From NCBI RefSeq assembly GCF_003265325.1, contig NZ_QGNX01000002.1, positions 124,001 to 188,000 on the forward strand: a stretch of 64,000 nucleotides of DNA, written 5' to 3'. Of the stretch, positions 8,893 to 17,030 are shown piece by piece. Made by a program: the position numbers and the translations under genes. Under the pieces are notes generated by a model. That model was given only the letters and a program-made list of their open reading frames with translations, ran no database searches and was not told the origin of the DNA. The stretch is from Oceanibium sediminis (GTDB lineage Bacteria > Pseudomonadota > Alphaproteobacteria > Rhodobacterales > Rhodobacteraceae). Positions within the stretch are counted from its first letter, which is position 1; the number at the start of each line of letters is the position of its first letter.

Positions 8893-8957
8893 GCCCGGGC
8901 GCCCCGCCCGGCGCCACGCGCCCGACGCACAACGCGCCCCGAGCAAAAGGATACCCC

Positions 8958-9128
8958 ATGCTGCCAGTCATCGCCTTCTTCGCCGGATTCGCCTTCGGCT
9001 GGTTCCGCGCCGCCAAGCGCGGCGGCAACACGCTGGACAAGCTGCAATACGGCGTGGGCCACGCTATCGCCTTCGCCCTGGCCGGCCTGTTCCTCGGGAT
9101 CATCGCCGCGCGCACGGGGCTGGTCTGA
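8958..9128 (+). CDS. Small membrane protein of the moxR locus
   Basis: A 56-residue protein beginning MLPVIAFFAGFAFGWFRAAK. Two hydrophobic segments (residues about 1-17 and 35-52) with a short polar loop KRGGNTLDKLQ between them suggest a two-pass inner-membrane protein. It lies 65 bp after the DUF2927 gene and only 3 bp before the VWA gene, so it is in the same operon. I do not recognise a named family. The tight spacing and good codon usage support it as real. Confidence 0.72.
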   Translation: MLPVIAFFAGFAFGWFRAAKRGGNTLDKLQYGVGHAIAFALAGLFLGIIAARTGLV

Positions 9129-9131
9129 TCC

Positions 9132-10316
9132 ATGTTCACGCGGCTGTTCGAGGAACTCAGAAGCCTGGGCGTCCCCGTCTCGCTGCGTGAATACCTCAGC
9201 TTCCTCGAAGGGCTCGACGCCGGGCTTGCCGCCTATGAGCCCGAGACGTTCTATCACCTCGCCCGGATCACGATGGTCAAGGACGAGCGGCATTTCGACC
9301 GCTTCGACCGCGCCTTCGCCACCATATTTTCCGGCCTCGAGTCGATCAGCACCGAGTCGCTTCTGAACGCCGTCGACCTGCCCGAGGACTGGCTGCGCAA
9401 GCTGGCCGAGAAGCACCTCTCCCCCGCCGAAATGGCCGAGGTGCAGGCGCTCGGCGGTTTCGACAAGCTGATGGAAACGCTGAAGAAACGCCTGGCCGAG
9501 CAGAAGGGCCGGCACCAGGGTGGCTCGAAGTGGATCGGTACGGCGGGCACCTCGCCCTTCGGCGCCTACGGCTTCAACCCCGAAGGCGTGCGCATCGGGC
9601 AGGACGAAAGCCGCCACCGGCGCGCGGTCAAGGTCTGGGACAAGCGCGAGTTCCGCAACCTCGACGACCAGGTCGAGCTTGGCACGCGCAACATCAAGGT
9701 CGCGCTACGCCGCCTGCGCCGCTGGGCCCGCGACGGCGCGGCAGAGGAGCTGGACCTGTCCGGCACCATCCGCGCCACCGCCGAGCACGGCTATCTTGAC
9801 GTGCAGACCCGCCCCGAGCGGCGCAACGCGGTGAAAGTCCTGCTGTTCCTGGACGTCGGGGGCTCGATGGACCCGCATATCCGCATGGTGGAAGAGTTGT
9901 TTTCCGCCGCGCGCGACGCCTTCAAGCACCTTGAGCACTACTACTTCCATAACTGCCTGTACGAAGGCGTCTGGCGGGACAACCAGCGCCGCTGGCGCGA
10001 GCAGACCCCGACGGCCGAGGTGCTGCGCACCTATGGACCCGACTACAAGGTGATCGTCGTGGGCGACGCCTCGATGAGCCCCTACGAGCTGGTCTATCCC
10101 GGCGGCGCCAGCGAGTTCCACAACGCCGAGGCGGGCGAGGTCTGGCTCAAGCGGCTGCGCGCGCAGTGGCCGGCGAGTGTCTGGATCAACCCGGTTCCGC
10201 GCGCGCACTGGGACTATACCCAGACCATCGGCATGATCTCGGAGGTGTTCGAGGGGCGGATGTTCCCGATGACGCTTGAGGGGCTGAACAGCGCCGTCGG
10301 CACGCTCGCGCGGTGA
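9132..10316 (+). CDS. VWA-domain protein (CoxE-like), partner of MoxR
   Basis: A 394-residue protein with a C-terminal von Willebrand factor A-like domain. KVLLFLDVGGSMDPHIRMVEELF (around residues 234-256) is the MIDAS-type motif in the form DxGxS, and VVGDASMSPYEL is the later metal-site loop. The N-terminal half is helical, as in CoxE-like proteins that act with MoxR ATPases. It is the last gene of the moxR operon. The client is unknown; in other systems MoxR/VWA pairs insert metals or mature dehydrogenases. Confidence 0.87.
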   Translation: MFTRLFEELRSLGVPVSLREYLSFLEGLDAGLAAYEPETFYHLARITMVKDERHFDRFDRAFATIFSGLESISTESLLNAVDLPEDWLRKLAEKHLSPAEMAEVQALGGFDKLMETLKKRLAEQKGRHQGGSKWIGTAGTSPFGAYGFNPEGVRIGQDESRHRRAVKVWDKREFRNLDDQVELGTRNIKVALRRLRRWARDGAAEELDLSGTIRATAEHGYLDVQTRPERRNAVKVLLFLDVGGSMDPHIRMVEELFSAARDAFKHLEHYYFHNCLYEGVWRDNQRRWREQTPTAEVLRTYGPDYKVIVVGDASMSPYELVYPGGASEFHNAEAGEVWLKRLRAQWPASVWINPVPRAHWDYTQTIGMISEVFEGRMFPMTLEGLNSAVGTLAR

Positions 10317-10329
10317 AGCCGACGTCTGC

Positions 10330-11094
10330 CTACGCCGGGTCCGACCCCGGGCCCGGGACAAGACCCGACACGAGGAATGTGACCATCGGCCCGGCGCGAA
10401 AGCTGATCCGAAGGCCGTCCCTGCGCAGGACACAGGATTCCCCCCGCGACAGGCCGCAGCCCTCGCCGTCGCCAAGCTGGATCCGCCGGCGCAGATCGGT
10501 CAGGAAACCGTCGTCCCGCGCCAACTGGCTGTGCATCTCGTCGACCCCCATGATCGCGGCGCCCGCCGCCACGTCGCACCCGGTGTCAGAGGTCAGCAGG
10601 TATAGCGCGAGCGCCATGCGCTGCCCGCTGTCCTTGTAGACCACAATCCCTTCCACCCCGCCGCCACGGGACTTCAGGCCAAACAGCGCGATACGCTCGG
10701 CACTCAGCCCCCGTTCGATCCAGGCGCAAAGAAGATGCCGCTGCGGGTCGCTCAGATCATCCGGCCCGGCGCATCCCATCGCCGAGACCGGCGCATCGCC
10801 GGACGCCTTCCAGGCGGCCAGCGCCTCGGTGGCGCGGGGCATCGCGGAAGCTCCGGCGGCCGGGGGGATCGCCCAGGTGCCCTGCCGTGGCGCCCCCGCT
10901 TTCCACAGGTCCAGCGACAGGTCCGTCATGTTGCCGATGACGCCGCCCTGACGATGCTGGGCCCGATGCAGCAACAAACGGGCCTGCAGGTCCTCCCGGG
11001 CCCCGGAAGCCAGTTCACTCGCCCGTCGCGCGATAGCCGCTTCGATCACACCAGCCCCCTGACACTGCAACACTGGCAAGGCAATGAAACCCAT
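10330..11094 (-). CDS. Hypothetical protein, unknown
   Basis: A 254-residue protein not recognised. ATG 11094 is preferred over upstream alternatives because AGGAAGG lies about 9 bp upstream. The product is MGFIALPVLQCQGAGVIEAA at the N-terminus, with a middle segment ALYLLTSDTGCDVAAGAAIMGVD and a C-terminal half rich in Arg and Gly. There is no clear signal peptide, membrane span or catalytic motif. It is convergent with the VWA gene (13 bp apart) and is read away from the DUF6653 gene. The reading frame uses the third-position GC bias of neighbouring real genes, which argues for expression. Confidence 0.6.
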   Translation of the reverse strand: MGFIALPVLQCQGAGVIEAAIARRASELASGAREDLQARLLLHRAQHRQGGVIGNMTDLSLDLWKAGAPRQGTWAIPPAAGASAMPRATEALAAWKASGDAPVSAMGCAGPDDLSDPQRHLLCAWIERGLSAERIALFGLKSRGGGVEGIVVYKDSGQRMALALYLLTSDTGCDVAAGAAIMGVDEMHSQLARDDGFLTDLRRRIQLGDGEGCGLSRGESCVLRRDGLRISFRAGPMVTFLVSGLVPGPGSDPA

Positions 11095-11243
11095 TTGCAC
11101 CGTGACCTTCCTCACTTCATGCCAGTTGCGTTCCGGGGCAGTATCGGAGGGTCTGTGCGTTTATTCTGTTCCGGAAGTAACACTTGCGGCGCAGCTGACT
11201 GCGCGTAAGCTGGCCCTTCGGCGAACAGCACAGGCCACACCGG

Positions 11244-11728
11244 ATGTCAGTTTTCGACAGGATGAGCGCGTGGCACCGCATGGACGACGCCACTTGGGCG
11301 CGTCACGCCAATCCGCTGAGCGGCTGGACCCGGGTTCCGATTCTGCCGCTTCTGGCGCTCGGCATCTGGTCGCGCGCCTGGATCGGTTGGGGATGCCTTG
11401 TTCCCATTACCGCCCTTCTGGCCTGGACATGGGTGAACCCGCGCATCTTTCCGCCGCCCGCGCACCAGCGCGCCTGGATGACCCGCGCCGTGTTGGGCGA
11501 GCGGATCTGGCTGGACGCGGCGCGACACCCGATCCCCGCGCATCACGCGATCTGGGCCAGGGTGCTGACCGGCCTCGCGGGCGCCGGCCTTCTGCCGCTG
11601 ACCTGGGGGCTTTGGCAGTATGACGCCTGGGCCGTCCTGACCGGGTTGACCCTGACGCTGGGGGCAAGCTGTGGTTCCTTGATCGGATGGTGTGGCTGCT
11701 TGACGAGACGACATCAAACACGCGCTGA
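11244..11728 (+). pseudogene. DUF6653 family membrane protein, frameshifted near the 3' end
   Basis: From ATG 11244 the frame gives MSVFDRMSAWHRMDDATWAR..., with two or three membrane segments (LPLLALGIWSRAWIGW, VLTGLAGAGLLPLTWGLW), as in DUF6653 proteins. After the run of four G at 11661-11664 the frame reads on without homology well into the next gene. Shifting frame at that run restores the expected ending, GKLWFLDRMVWLLDETTSNTR, with a stop at 11726-11728. So a one-base indel in the G run interrupts an otherwise intact gene. It may be a true mutation, phase variation or a sequencing error. Confidence 0.7.
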
Positions 11729-11778
11729 CCCGCGCCTTTTGCCTTGCCGACGGGCGGATAGGGGCCCATATCCCGGGT

Positions 11779-12471
11779 ATGCTGAAGCTGACGCCAATCC
11801 TTCTTGCGATCGCAACCGCGGTGGGCATGTATCTTCTGTCCGCCTGGCGGCTGGGCAAGCAACTGGACCGCCAGTCGACCGAGCTTGCCGATCCGCGCCT
11901 GAAGGCGTTGACGGACCAGCTTGCGCGCGCGCTCGACCTGCCCCGGATCAAGGTGCACATCTACGAGATCGCGCCAGTCAACGGCCTTGCCGCGCCGGAC
12001 GGGCGGATCTTCATCACCCGCGGTTTCTACGACAAGTACCGCACGGGAGAGGTCAGCGCCGAGGAAATCACCTCCGTCATCGCGCATGAACTCGGGCATG
12101 TCGCGCTGGGGCATTCGCGCCGCCGCATGGTGGATTTCTCGGGGCAGAACGCCATCCGCGTCGTGCTCGGGACGCTGTTCAACCGGATCCTGCCAGGGAT
12201 CGGCGGCTATATCGCGGGCGCACTGGTATCCCTGCTGGCCGCGCGCCTGTCCCGCCAGGACGAGTACGAGGCCGACGCCTATGCCGCGGCGCTGCTGACA
12301 CGCGCCGGGATCGGGACCGCACCCCAAATCAGCCTGTTCCAGAAGCTCGAGGCGATGACCGGCGGGCGCGGCGGACAGCTTGCCTGGATGATGAGCCACC
12401 CCAAGACGGATGAGCGGATCGCGGCGATCCGCGGTCTCGAATCCCGCTGGAGTGCACCCGAAGGCGACTGA
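11779..12471 (+). CDS. M48-family zinc metalloprotease
   Basis: A 230-residue peptidase of the Ste24/HtpX class. The zinc motif is VIAHELGHVALGH (HELGH at about residues 106-110), with the third ligand Glu in DEYEADAYAA about 55 residues later. An N-terminal hydrophobic segment LTPILLAIATAVGMYLLSAW anchors it to the membrane, placing the catalytic domain probably in the periplasm. The C-terminal SHPKTDERIAAIRGL is the usual family ending. It follows the DUF6653 gene by 50 bp and may be co-transcribed. A role in membrane or envelope protein quality control is likely by family. Confidence 0.88.
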   Translation: MLKLTPILLAIATAVGMYLLSAWRLGKQLDRQSTELADPRLKALTDQLARALDLPRIKVHIYEIAPVNGLAAPDGRIFITRGFYDKYRTGEVSAEEITSVIAHELGHVALGHSRRRMVDFSGQNAIRVVLGTLFNRILPGIGGYIAGALVSLLAARLSRQDEYEADAYAAALLTRAGIGTAPQISLFQKLEAMTGGRGGQLAWMMSHPKTDERIAAIRGLESRWSAPEGD

Positions 12472-12592
12472 CCCCAAAGGGCAGCCACACGCCGGAAGCC
12501 TGCCGGTCTATGTTAGGCGTCGGGTTTCACTTGACCTGCGCCCCTCCCTGCCTAAGGCTTGGGCGGCCTTCATTATCCGGGAGAGTACCTTA

Positions 12593-13342
12593 ATGTTCAG
12601 ACTTACACTGGCAGCCGCCATCGCCGCCGGCCTCGGATCCGCCGTGGCCGCGCAAGACCTCAAGATCTGCGTGGAAGGCGCCTATCCGCCGTTTTCCTAC
12701 ACGACCGACAGCGGGGCGGTCGAAGGTTTCGACGTCGATATCGCGAATGCCCTCTGCAACGAGATGGGCGTGAGCTGCGAGCTGGTCAAGACAGACTGGG
12801 ACGGCATCATTCCCGCCCTGCTGGAACGCAAGTGCGATGCCATCATCGCCTCCATGTCGATTACCGAGGACCGCAAGAAGGTCATCGACTTCACCAACAA
12901 GTATTACAACACCCCCGCCCGCTTCGTCGGTCGCGAGGGGATGACCGAAGAAGAGCTGAGCGGTAAGACTGTCGGCGTCCAGCGCGGCACCATCCACCAG
13001 CAGTTCATGGAAGCAGAATTCCCCGACGTCTCGCTGAACCTCTACGGGTCGCAGGACGAGGCGGTTCTTGATTTGCTGGCGGGCCGCGTCGACGCGCTGA
13101 TGGCCGACAGCATCGCGCTGCTCGACGGCTTCCTCAACACCGAGGACGGCAAGGGCTACGCCTTCTTCGGCGAGCCCTACGCGACGCCCAAGTATCACGG
13201 CGTCGGCGCGGGCATCGGTGTGCGCCAGGGCGAGGAAGAGCTGCGCAACGCCCTCAGCCACGCCATCGGCAAGATCCGCGGCACCGGCGAATACCAGGAA
13301 ATCAACGCGAAGTACTTCGACTTCGACATTTACGGCGGCTGA
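12593..13342 (+). CDS. Periplasmic amino-acid-binding protein of an ABC importer (family 3)
   Basis: A 249-residue solute-binding protein of the Lys/Arg/Orn/His type. A signal peptide MFRLTLAAAIAAGLGSAVAAQ is followed by the mature start DLKICVEGAYPPFSYTT. GFDVDIANALCNEMGVSC and the hinge segment AIIASMSITEDRKKVIDFTNKYYNTPARFV are hallmarks of family 3. The start at ATG 12593 is the one giving a signal peptide. The two permease genes follow, after a hairpin. No ATPase gene is present nearby. It likely binds a basic or polar amino acid or an opine-like compound. Confidence 0.92.
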   Translation: MFRLTLAAAIAAGLGSAVAAQDLKICVEGAYPPFSYTTDSGAVEGFDVDIANALCNEMGVSCELVKTDWDGIIPALLERKCDAIIASMSITEDRKKVIDFTNKYYNTPARFVGREGMTEEELSGKTVGVQRGTIHQQFMEAEFPDVSLNLYGSQDEAVLDLLAGRVDALMADSIALLDGFLNTEDGKGYAFFGEPYATPKYHGVGAGIGVRQGEEELRNALSHAIGKIRGTGEYQEINAKYFDFDIYGG

Positions 13343-13352
13343 GGCTTCCGGA

Positions 13353-13379
13353 CGCGGCGCCCCCCGACCGGGCGCCGCG
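13353..13379 (+). other. Intercistronic hairpin after the binding-protein gene
   Basis: A 10-bp perfect stem, CGCGGCGCCC / GGGCGCCGCG, with a 7-nt loop, sits between the binding-protein stop and the first permease start and is not followed by a T tract. Such hairpins in ABC operons stabilise the upstream message and let the binding protein be made in excess. That role is inferred here. Confidence 0.6.
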
Positions 13380-13389
13380 GTCGCCCGTC

Positions 13390-14076
13390 ATGGACCAACT
13401 CCTCGCCTATATCCCGCTTCTGCTGAGAGGCGCCCTCGTGACAGTGTCGCTCGCGGTCCTGGCGCTGATCCTGGCCACATGCCTTGGAGCGCTTGCCGCC
13501 GCCGGGCGCATCACCGGCGGGCGCATCGCCCGCGCGATTGTCACGACCTATACCACCCTTGTCCGCGGAGTCCCGGACCTCGTGCTGATCCTGCTGATCT
13601 ATTTCGGCGGCCAGCGGGCGATCAACGACCTGGGCGCGATGCTCGGCTGGGAATATGTCGCGCTGTCGAAATACTGGTCCGGCGTGCTGTCCATCGGCTT
13701 CCTCTACGGCGCCTACCTGGCCGAAACCTTCCGTGGCGCCTATCGCACGATCCCGCGCGGCCAGATCGAGGGGGCCTATGCCCTTGGCATGCGCCCGGTC
13801 CCAACCCTGCTCAGGGTATCCCTGCCGCAGTTCATCCGCTTTGCCCTGCCCGGCTATGCCAACGTCTGGCAGGTGCTGGTCAAATCCACCGCCGTCGTGT
13901 CCGTGATCGGCCTGGAGGACCTGGTCGGGCTGGCCAATGACGCGGGCAAATCGGTGCGCGAGCCCTTCATCTTCTTCAGCTTCGTCCTGGTCATGTACCT
14001 GGTGATCACCTACGTCTCGACCACCTTCTTCGAGGCGATGGAGCGGCGTTACGCGCTGAAGGGCCGGCACCCATGA
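13390..14076 (+). CDS. Amino-acid ABC transporter permease, HisQ-type
   Basis: A 228-residue inner-membrane permease with about five membrane segments. It begins MDQLLAYIPLLLRGALVTVSLA, and the EAA loop GAYALGMRPVPTLLRVSLPQFIRFALP (residues about 134-160) contacts the ATPase. It overlaps the next permease by 4 bp. Together with the binding protein and second permease it forms a His/Glu/Gln/Arg/opine-type importer. The ATPase must be encoded elsewhere or shared. Confidence 0.9.
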   Translation: MDQLLAYIPLLLRGALVTVSLAVLALILATCLGALAAAGRITGGRIARAIVTTYTTLVRGVPDLVLILLIYFGGQRAINDLGAMLGWEYVALSKYWSGVLSIGFLYGAYLAETFRGAYRTIPRGQIEGAYALGMRPVPTLLRVSLPQFIRFALPGYANVWQVLVKSTAVVSVIGLEDLVGLANDAGKSVREPFIFFSFVLVMYLVITYVSTTFFEAMERRYALKGRHP

Positions 14077-14795
14077 AGTGGGATCTGGTCCTCGAGAACT
14101 GGGAACTCTTCGCCAACGGCGTCTGGATGACGCTGCAACTGACGCTGCTCGCCCTCGCCATCGGGTTCTGCATCGCCCTGCCATGCGGCCTGGCGCGGGC
14201 GCGCCGGGTGCCGATCCTGAACCGCGCCATCGTCGCCTATGTCTACCTGTTCCGGGGCACGCCGCTGCTTGTGCAACTCTACCTCGTCTATTACGGCCTG
14301 TCGCAGTTCGACGTGGTACGCGACAGCTTCGCCTGGCCGATCCTGCGCGAGGCCTACTGGTGCGCGCTCATCACATTCGCCCTGAACTCCGGCGCCTACG
14401 CGACCGAGATCATCCGCGGCGCCGTCGAAACCACCCCCGAGGGCGAGATCGAGGCCGGCCTCGCGCTTGGCCTGACGAAATTCCAGGTGACCCGGCTGGT
14501 CCTGCTGCCCTCGGCGCTGCGCCGCGCCCTGCCCCAATATGGCAACGAGGTCGTGTTCATGATGCATGGCTCCGTGGTGGCAAGCGTGATCACCATCCAG
14601 GACATCCTGGGCGCGGGGCGCACGCTGAACGCGAAATACTACGTGGCCTACGAAGGGTTCCTGACGGCGGCGCTGCTCTACATGGCGCTGACCTTCGTCT
14701 TCGTCATGGCCTTCCGCGGGCTCGAGTCCCGCTACCTGAAGCACCTGGACATCGAGCTGCCGAAGCGCCGCCTTCTCCCCGCGGCTATGCGTTAG
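14073..14795 (+). CDS. Amino-acid ABC transporter permease, HisM-type
   Basis: A 240-residue permease paired with the preceding gene (ATGA overlap at 14073). The N-terminal WELFANGVWMTLQLTLLALAIG is a first membrane span, RGTPLLVQLYLVYYG is a conserved family segment, and the EAA loop is EAGLALGLTKFQVTRLVLLP near residue 126. After its stop there is no ATPase gene; a small unrelated gene follows. Confidence 0.9.
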   Translation: MKWDLVLENWELFANGVWMTLQLTLLALAIGFCIALPCGLARARRVPILNRAIVAYVYLFRGTPLLVQLYLVYYGLSQFDVVRDSFAWPILREAYWCALITFALNSGAYATEIIRGAVETTPEGEIEAGLALGLTKFQVTRLVLLPSALRRALPQYGNEVVFMMHGSVVASVITIQDILGAGRTLNAKYYVAYEGFLTAALLYMALTFVFVMAFRGLESRYLKHLDIELPKRRLLPAAMR

Positions 14796-14903
14796 AGGCA
14801 TAGCGGCCTTTCCGCTTTGTGCACTGCAACACGGCGCATCATTGCCTATCTACACCCCAAGCAATGCAGCAGAGCATCGGACGGCCGATGCAGGAGAATG
14901 ACG

Positions 14904-15059
14904 ATGACCAACTACACCTTCCCGACCTACGCGGAAATCGAAGCGATCGAACGCCACGCAAATGCAATGCGCGCGCAAGTCGTCGCCAACGCCTTTAAAA
15001 GCCTGAAGGCCCGCATCGTGCACTTCGCACAGAGCTTCCAGCGCCACGCGCACAACTGA
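14904..15059 (+). CDS. Small protein, RSP_7527-like
   Basis: A 51-residue protein, MTNYTFPTYAEIEAIERHA at the start, predicted to form two amphipathic helices. ATG 14904 is chosen because AGGAG lies about 8 bp upstream; ATG 14898 would sit almost on the ribosome site. The FPTYAEIEAIERxANxMRAQ pattern resembles small proteins conserved in Rhodobacteraceae (from memory, the RSP_7527 family), function unknown. It has its own upstream space of about 100 bp and a strong terminator after it, so it is probably an independent transcript and may be well expressed. Confidence 0.7.
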   Translation: MTNYTFPTYAEIEAIERHANAMRAQVVANAFKSLKARIVHFAQSFQRHAHN

Positions 15060-15126
15060 TTCAGGGCGCAGGGGCCGATGCCCCCGCCCCGATAAGCCAG
15101 GTCGCCCCTCCCTCGACCGGCTGAAC

Positions 15127-15170
15127 GGCCACGTCCCGGATCCTCCCCTGGGACGTGGCCATTATTTTTT
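15127..15170 (+). terminator. Strong Rho-independent terminator
   Basis: An 11-bp perfect stem, GGCCACGTCCC / GGGACGTGGCC, with a 12-nt loop, followed directly by ATTATTTTTT. This is the clearest terminator in the window. It ends the small gene at 14904-15059 and insulates the rRNA methyltransferase gene downstream. Confidence 0.92.
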
Positions 15171-15259
15171 GCGCCGAGGCCTTCGCCCTTGCGCCGAGCC
15201 GGCGGCGAAACCGCAATCGGTTGTTGCAGGACGGGCCCGCCGCGCACTATGGCAAGTCC

Positions 15260-16459
15260 ATGACAAGCATCACGCGCCCCACCATCCGCCTTCGCCCGAA
15301 GAAACCCGCACAGCCCCTTCGATTCGGCGCCCCCTGGGCCTATGCCGACACGCTGGTGATCGACCGGCGCGCCCGCGCCCTGGCCCCTGGCACCATCGTG
15401 ACCCTGGAGGATGGAGAGCGCCAGCCCCTCGGCACGGCGGCCTTCAACGCGACCTCCAAGATCTCGATCAGGATGCTGGACACGGACCCGGCGGCGGAGA
15501 TCGACCAGGCCTGGCTCGAATCCCGCCTGCAAACGGCGCTGACCCTGCGCGAGAAGCTTTTCGACGCCCCCTTCTACCGGCTCGTCCACGCCGAGGCCGA
15601 CGGCCTGCCCGGCGTCGTCATCGATCGCTTCGGCGACAGCTTCGTGATCCAGCCCAACGCCGCCTGGGCCGATGCGATGATCGACACCCTCACCGCGGCG
15701 CTGATCGCCGTGACCGGGGCGCGTGCGATCTACAAGAACGCCAGCGGGCGCACCCGCGCACTGGAAGGGCTCGACGATACCTCCAGCCTGCTGCACGGCA
15801 CGATCGACGGCCCGGTGGATGTGCCGATGAACGGCGCGGCCTACCGCGCCGACCTGCTGGGCGGGCAGAAGACCGGGCTGTTCTATGACCAGCGCCCCAA
15901 CCACGCGCTGGCGGCGCGGCTCGCGAAAGGTGGCAGCGTGCTGGACGTCTTCGCCCATGTCGGAGGGTTCAGCCTCGCCGCGCTGGCCGCAGGGGCGACC
16001 TCGGCGCTGGCGGTCGACGCCTCCGCGCCCGCGCTCGCCCTCGCCGAGGAAGGGGCGCAGGCCAGCGGTACCGCACCGCGCTTCACCACCCGAGAGGGGG
16101 ACGCCTTCCAGGTGATGGACGCCCTCGCCGGGGAAGGACGCACCTTCGACACGGTGATCTGCGACCCGCCGGCCTTCGCACCGGCGAAACCGGCCCTCGA
16201 AGCGGGGCTGCGCGCCTATGAACGCGTCGCGCGGCTCGGCGCACAACTCGTCGCACCGGGCGGCACGCTGGTGCTCTGCTCCTGTTCGCATGCGGCCGAC
16301 CTCGACGCGTTTCGCACCGCCTCGCTCAAGGGCATCGGCAAGGCCGGACGCCGCGCGCAGATCGTCGCGACCGGCGGCGCGGGCCCGGACCACCCGGTGC
16401 ACCCCTACCTCGCCGCGACATCCTACCTGAAGGCGGTCTTCCTGCGCCTGATGCCATGA
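15260..16459 (+). CDS. Class I SAM-dependent rRNA methyltransferase (RlmI-like)
   Basis: A 399-residue methyltransferase of the RlmI/RlmK family that modifies 23S rRNA cytosine. Domains in order: N-terminal PUA-like domain (ADTLVIDRRARALAPGTIV), a central EEHUD-like domain with LPGVVIDRFGDSFVIQPN, and a C-terminal Rossmann domain. VLDVFAHVGGFSLAALAAGA is the SAM-binding motif, FDTVICDPPAFAP contains the DPP catalytic loop, and LVLCSCSHAAD carries a conserved cysteine. ATG 15260 is chosen because it fits the family's usual N-terminus. The stop overlaps the PIN gene start by 4 bp. Exact rRNA position is not predictable. Confidence 0.85.
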   Translation: MTSITRPTIRLRPKKPAQPLRFGAPWAYADTLVIDRRARALAPGTIVTLEDGERQPLGTAAFNATSKISIRMLDTDPAAEIDQAWLESRLQTALTLREKLFDAPFYRLVHAEADGLPGVVIDRFGDSFVIQPNAAWADAMIDTLTAALIAVTGARAIYKNASGRTRALEGLDDTSSLLHGTIDGPVDVPMNGAAYRADLLGGQKTGLFYDQRPNHALAARLAKGGSVLDVFAHVGGFSLAALAAGATSALAVDASAPALALAEEGAQASGTAPRFTTREGDAFQVMDALAGEGRTFDTVICDPPAFAPAKPALEAGLRAYERVARLGAQLVAPGGTLVLCSCSHAADLDAFRTASLKGIGKAGRRAQIVATGGAGPDHPVHPYLAATSYLKAVFLRLMP

Positions 16460-16986
16460 GACTGCTGCTCGACGCCTGCATCCTCTACCCCACGGTGCTG
16501 CGCGAAATCCTGATCGGCACCGCGGAAACAGGCGCCTACACGCCGCTCTTCTCGCCCCGCATCCTGGAGGAATGGGCCCGCGCCGCCGCCAGGACCGCGC
16601 CGGAAAGCGAACCCACGGCCCGCGCGGAAATCGCCCTACTGAAAGCCCGCTGGCCGGACAGCCTGGTTACGCCCGATCCCGCCGCCGAGGACAGCCTCTC
16701 GCTGCCCGATCCCGATGACCTCCACGTCCTCGCCGCCGCGCTCGAAGGGCGGGCGGACGGGATCGTCACCCTGAACCTGAAGGACTTCCCGGCGCGCACG
16801 CTCAGCCGCCACGGCCTCAGCGTCCACTCGCCCGACAGCCTGCTGGCGCAAGTCCCCGAGGCCGTCACCCGAAAGGTCGCCGAGAGGATCCGCCAGCGTA
16901 CCGAAAGCATCTCCGGGCGCGACCAGGACCTGCGCAAACTGCTGAAACGCGCCAACCTGCCCCGCCTCGGCAAGGCCATCGGCTGA
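16456..16986 (+). CDS. PIN-domain ribonuclease-like protein (RSP_2648 family)
   Basis: A 176-residue protein with a PIN fold: MRLLLDACILYP carries the first acidic residue (Asp6), and LPDPDDLHVLAAALEGRADGIVTLN carries the central acidic residues followed by the last beta strand. PIN domains are Mg-dependent RNases, often VapC toxins. No antitoxin gene is adjacent; instead its start overlaps the stop of an rRNA methyltransferase. NCBI family naming recalls this as an RSP_2648-type PIN protein. It may be a housekeeping RNA nuclease rather than a toxin. Confidence 0.8.
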   Translation: MRLLLDACILYPTVLREILIGTAETGAYTPLFSPRILEEWARAAARTAPESEPTARAEIALLKARWPDSLVTPDPAAEDSLSLPDPDDLHVLAAALEGRADGIVTLNLKDFPARTLSRHGLSVHSPDSLLAQVPEAVTRKVAERIRQRTESISGRDQDLRKLLKRANLPRLGKAIG

Positions 16987-16987
16987 C

Positions 16988-17030
16988 GCCCCCCTTTCCA
17001 AAGTCCCCAAATATCCCCGCGGAGGCTCCG
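16988..17030 (+). repeat. Dispersed intergenic repeat, short form
   Basis: Contains the shared core CTTTCCAAAGTCCCCAAATA followed by TCCCCGCGGAGGCTCCGG. The left part matches the other repeat copies at 41449, 48049, 52534 and 59566; the right part is a different small hairpin (CGGAG / CTCCG). It lies directly after the PIN gene stop, in a convergent gap before soxG. Confidence 0.65.

Noticed and set aside
16456-16986. VapC toxin of a VapBC pair
   Set aside because: The PIN fold is visible but no small antitoxin gene lies on either side, so a toxin-antitoxin label is not supported.
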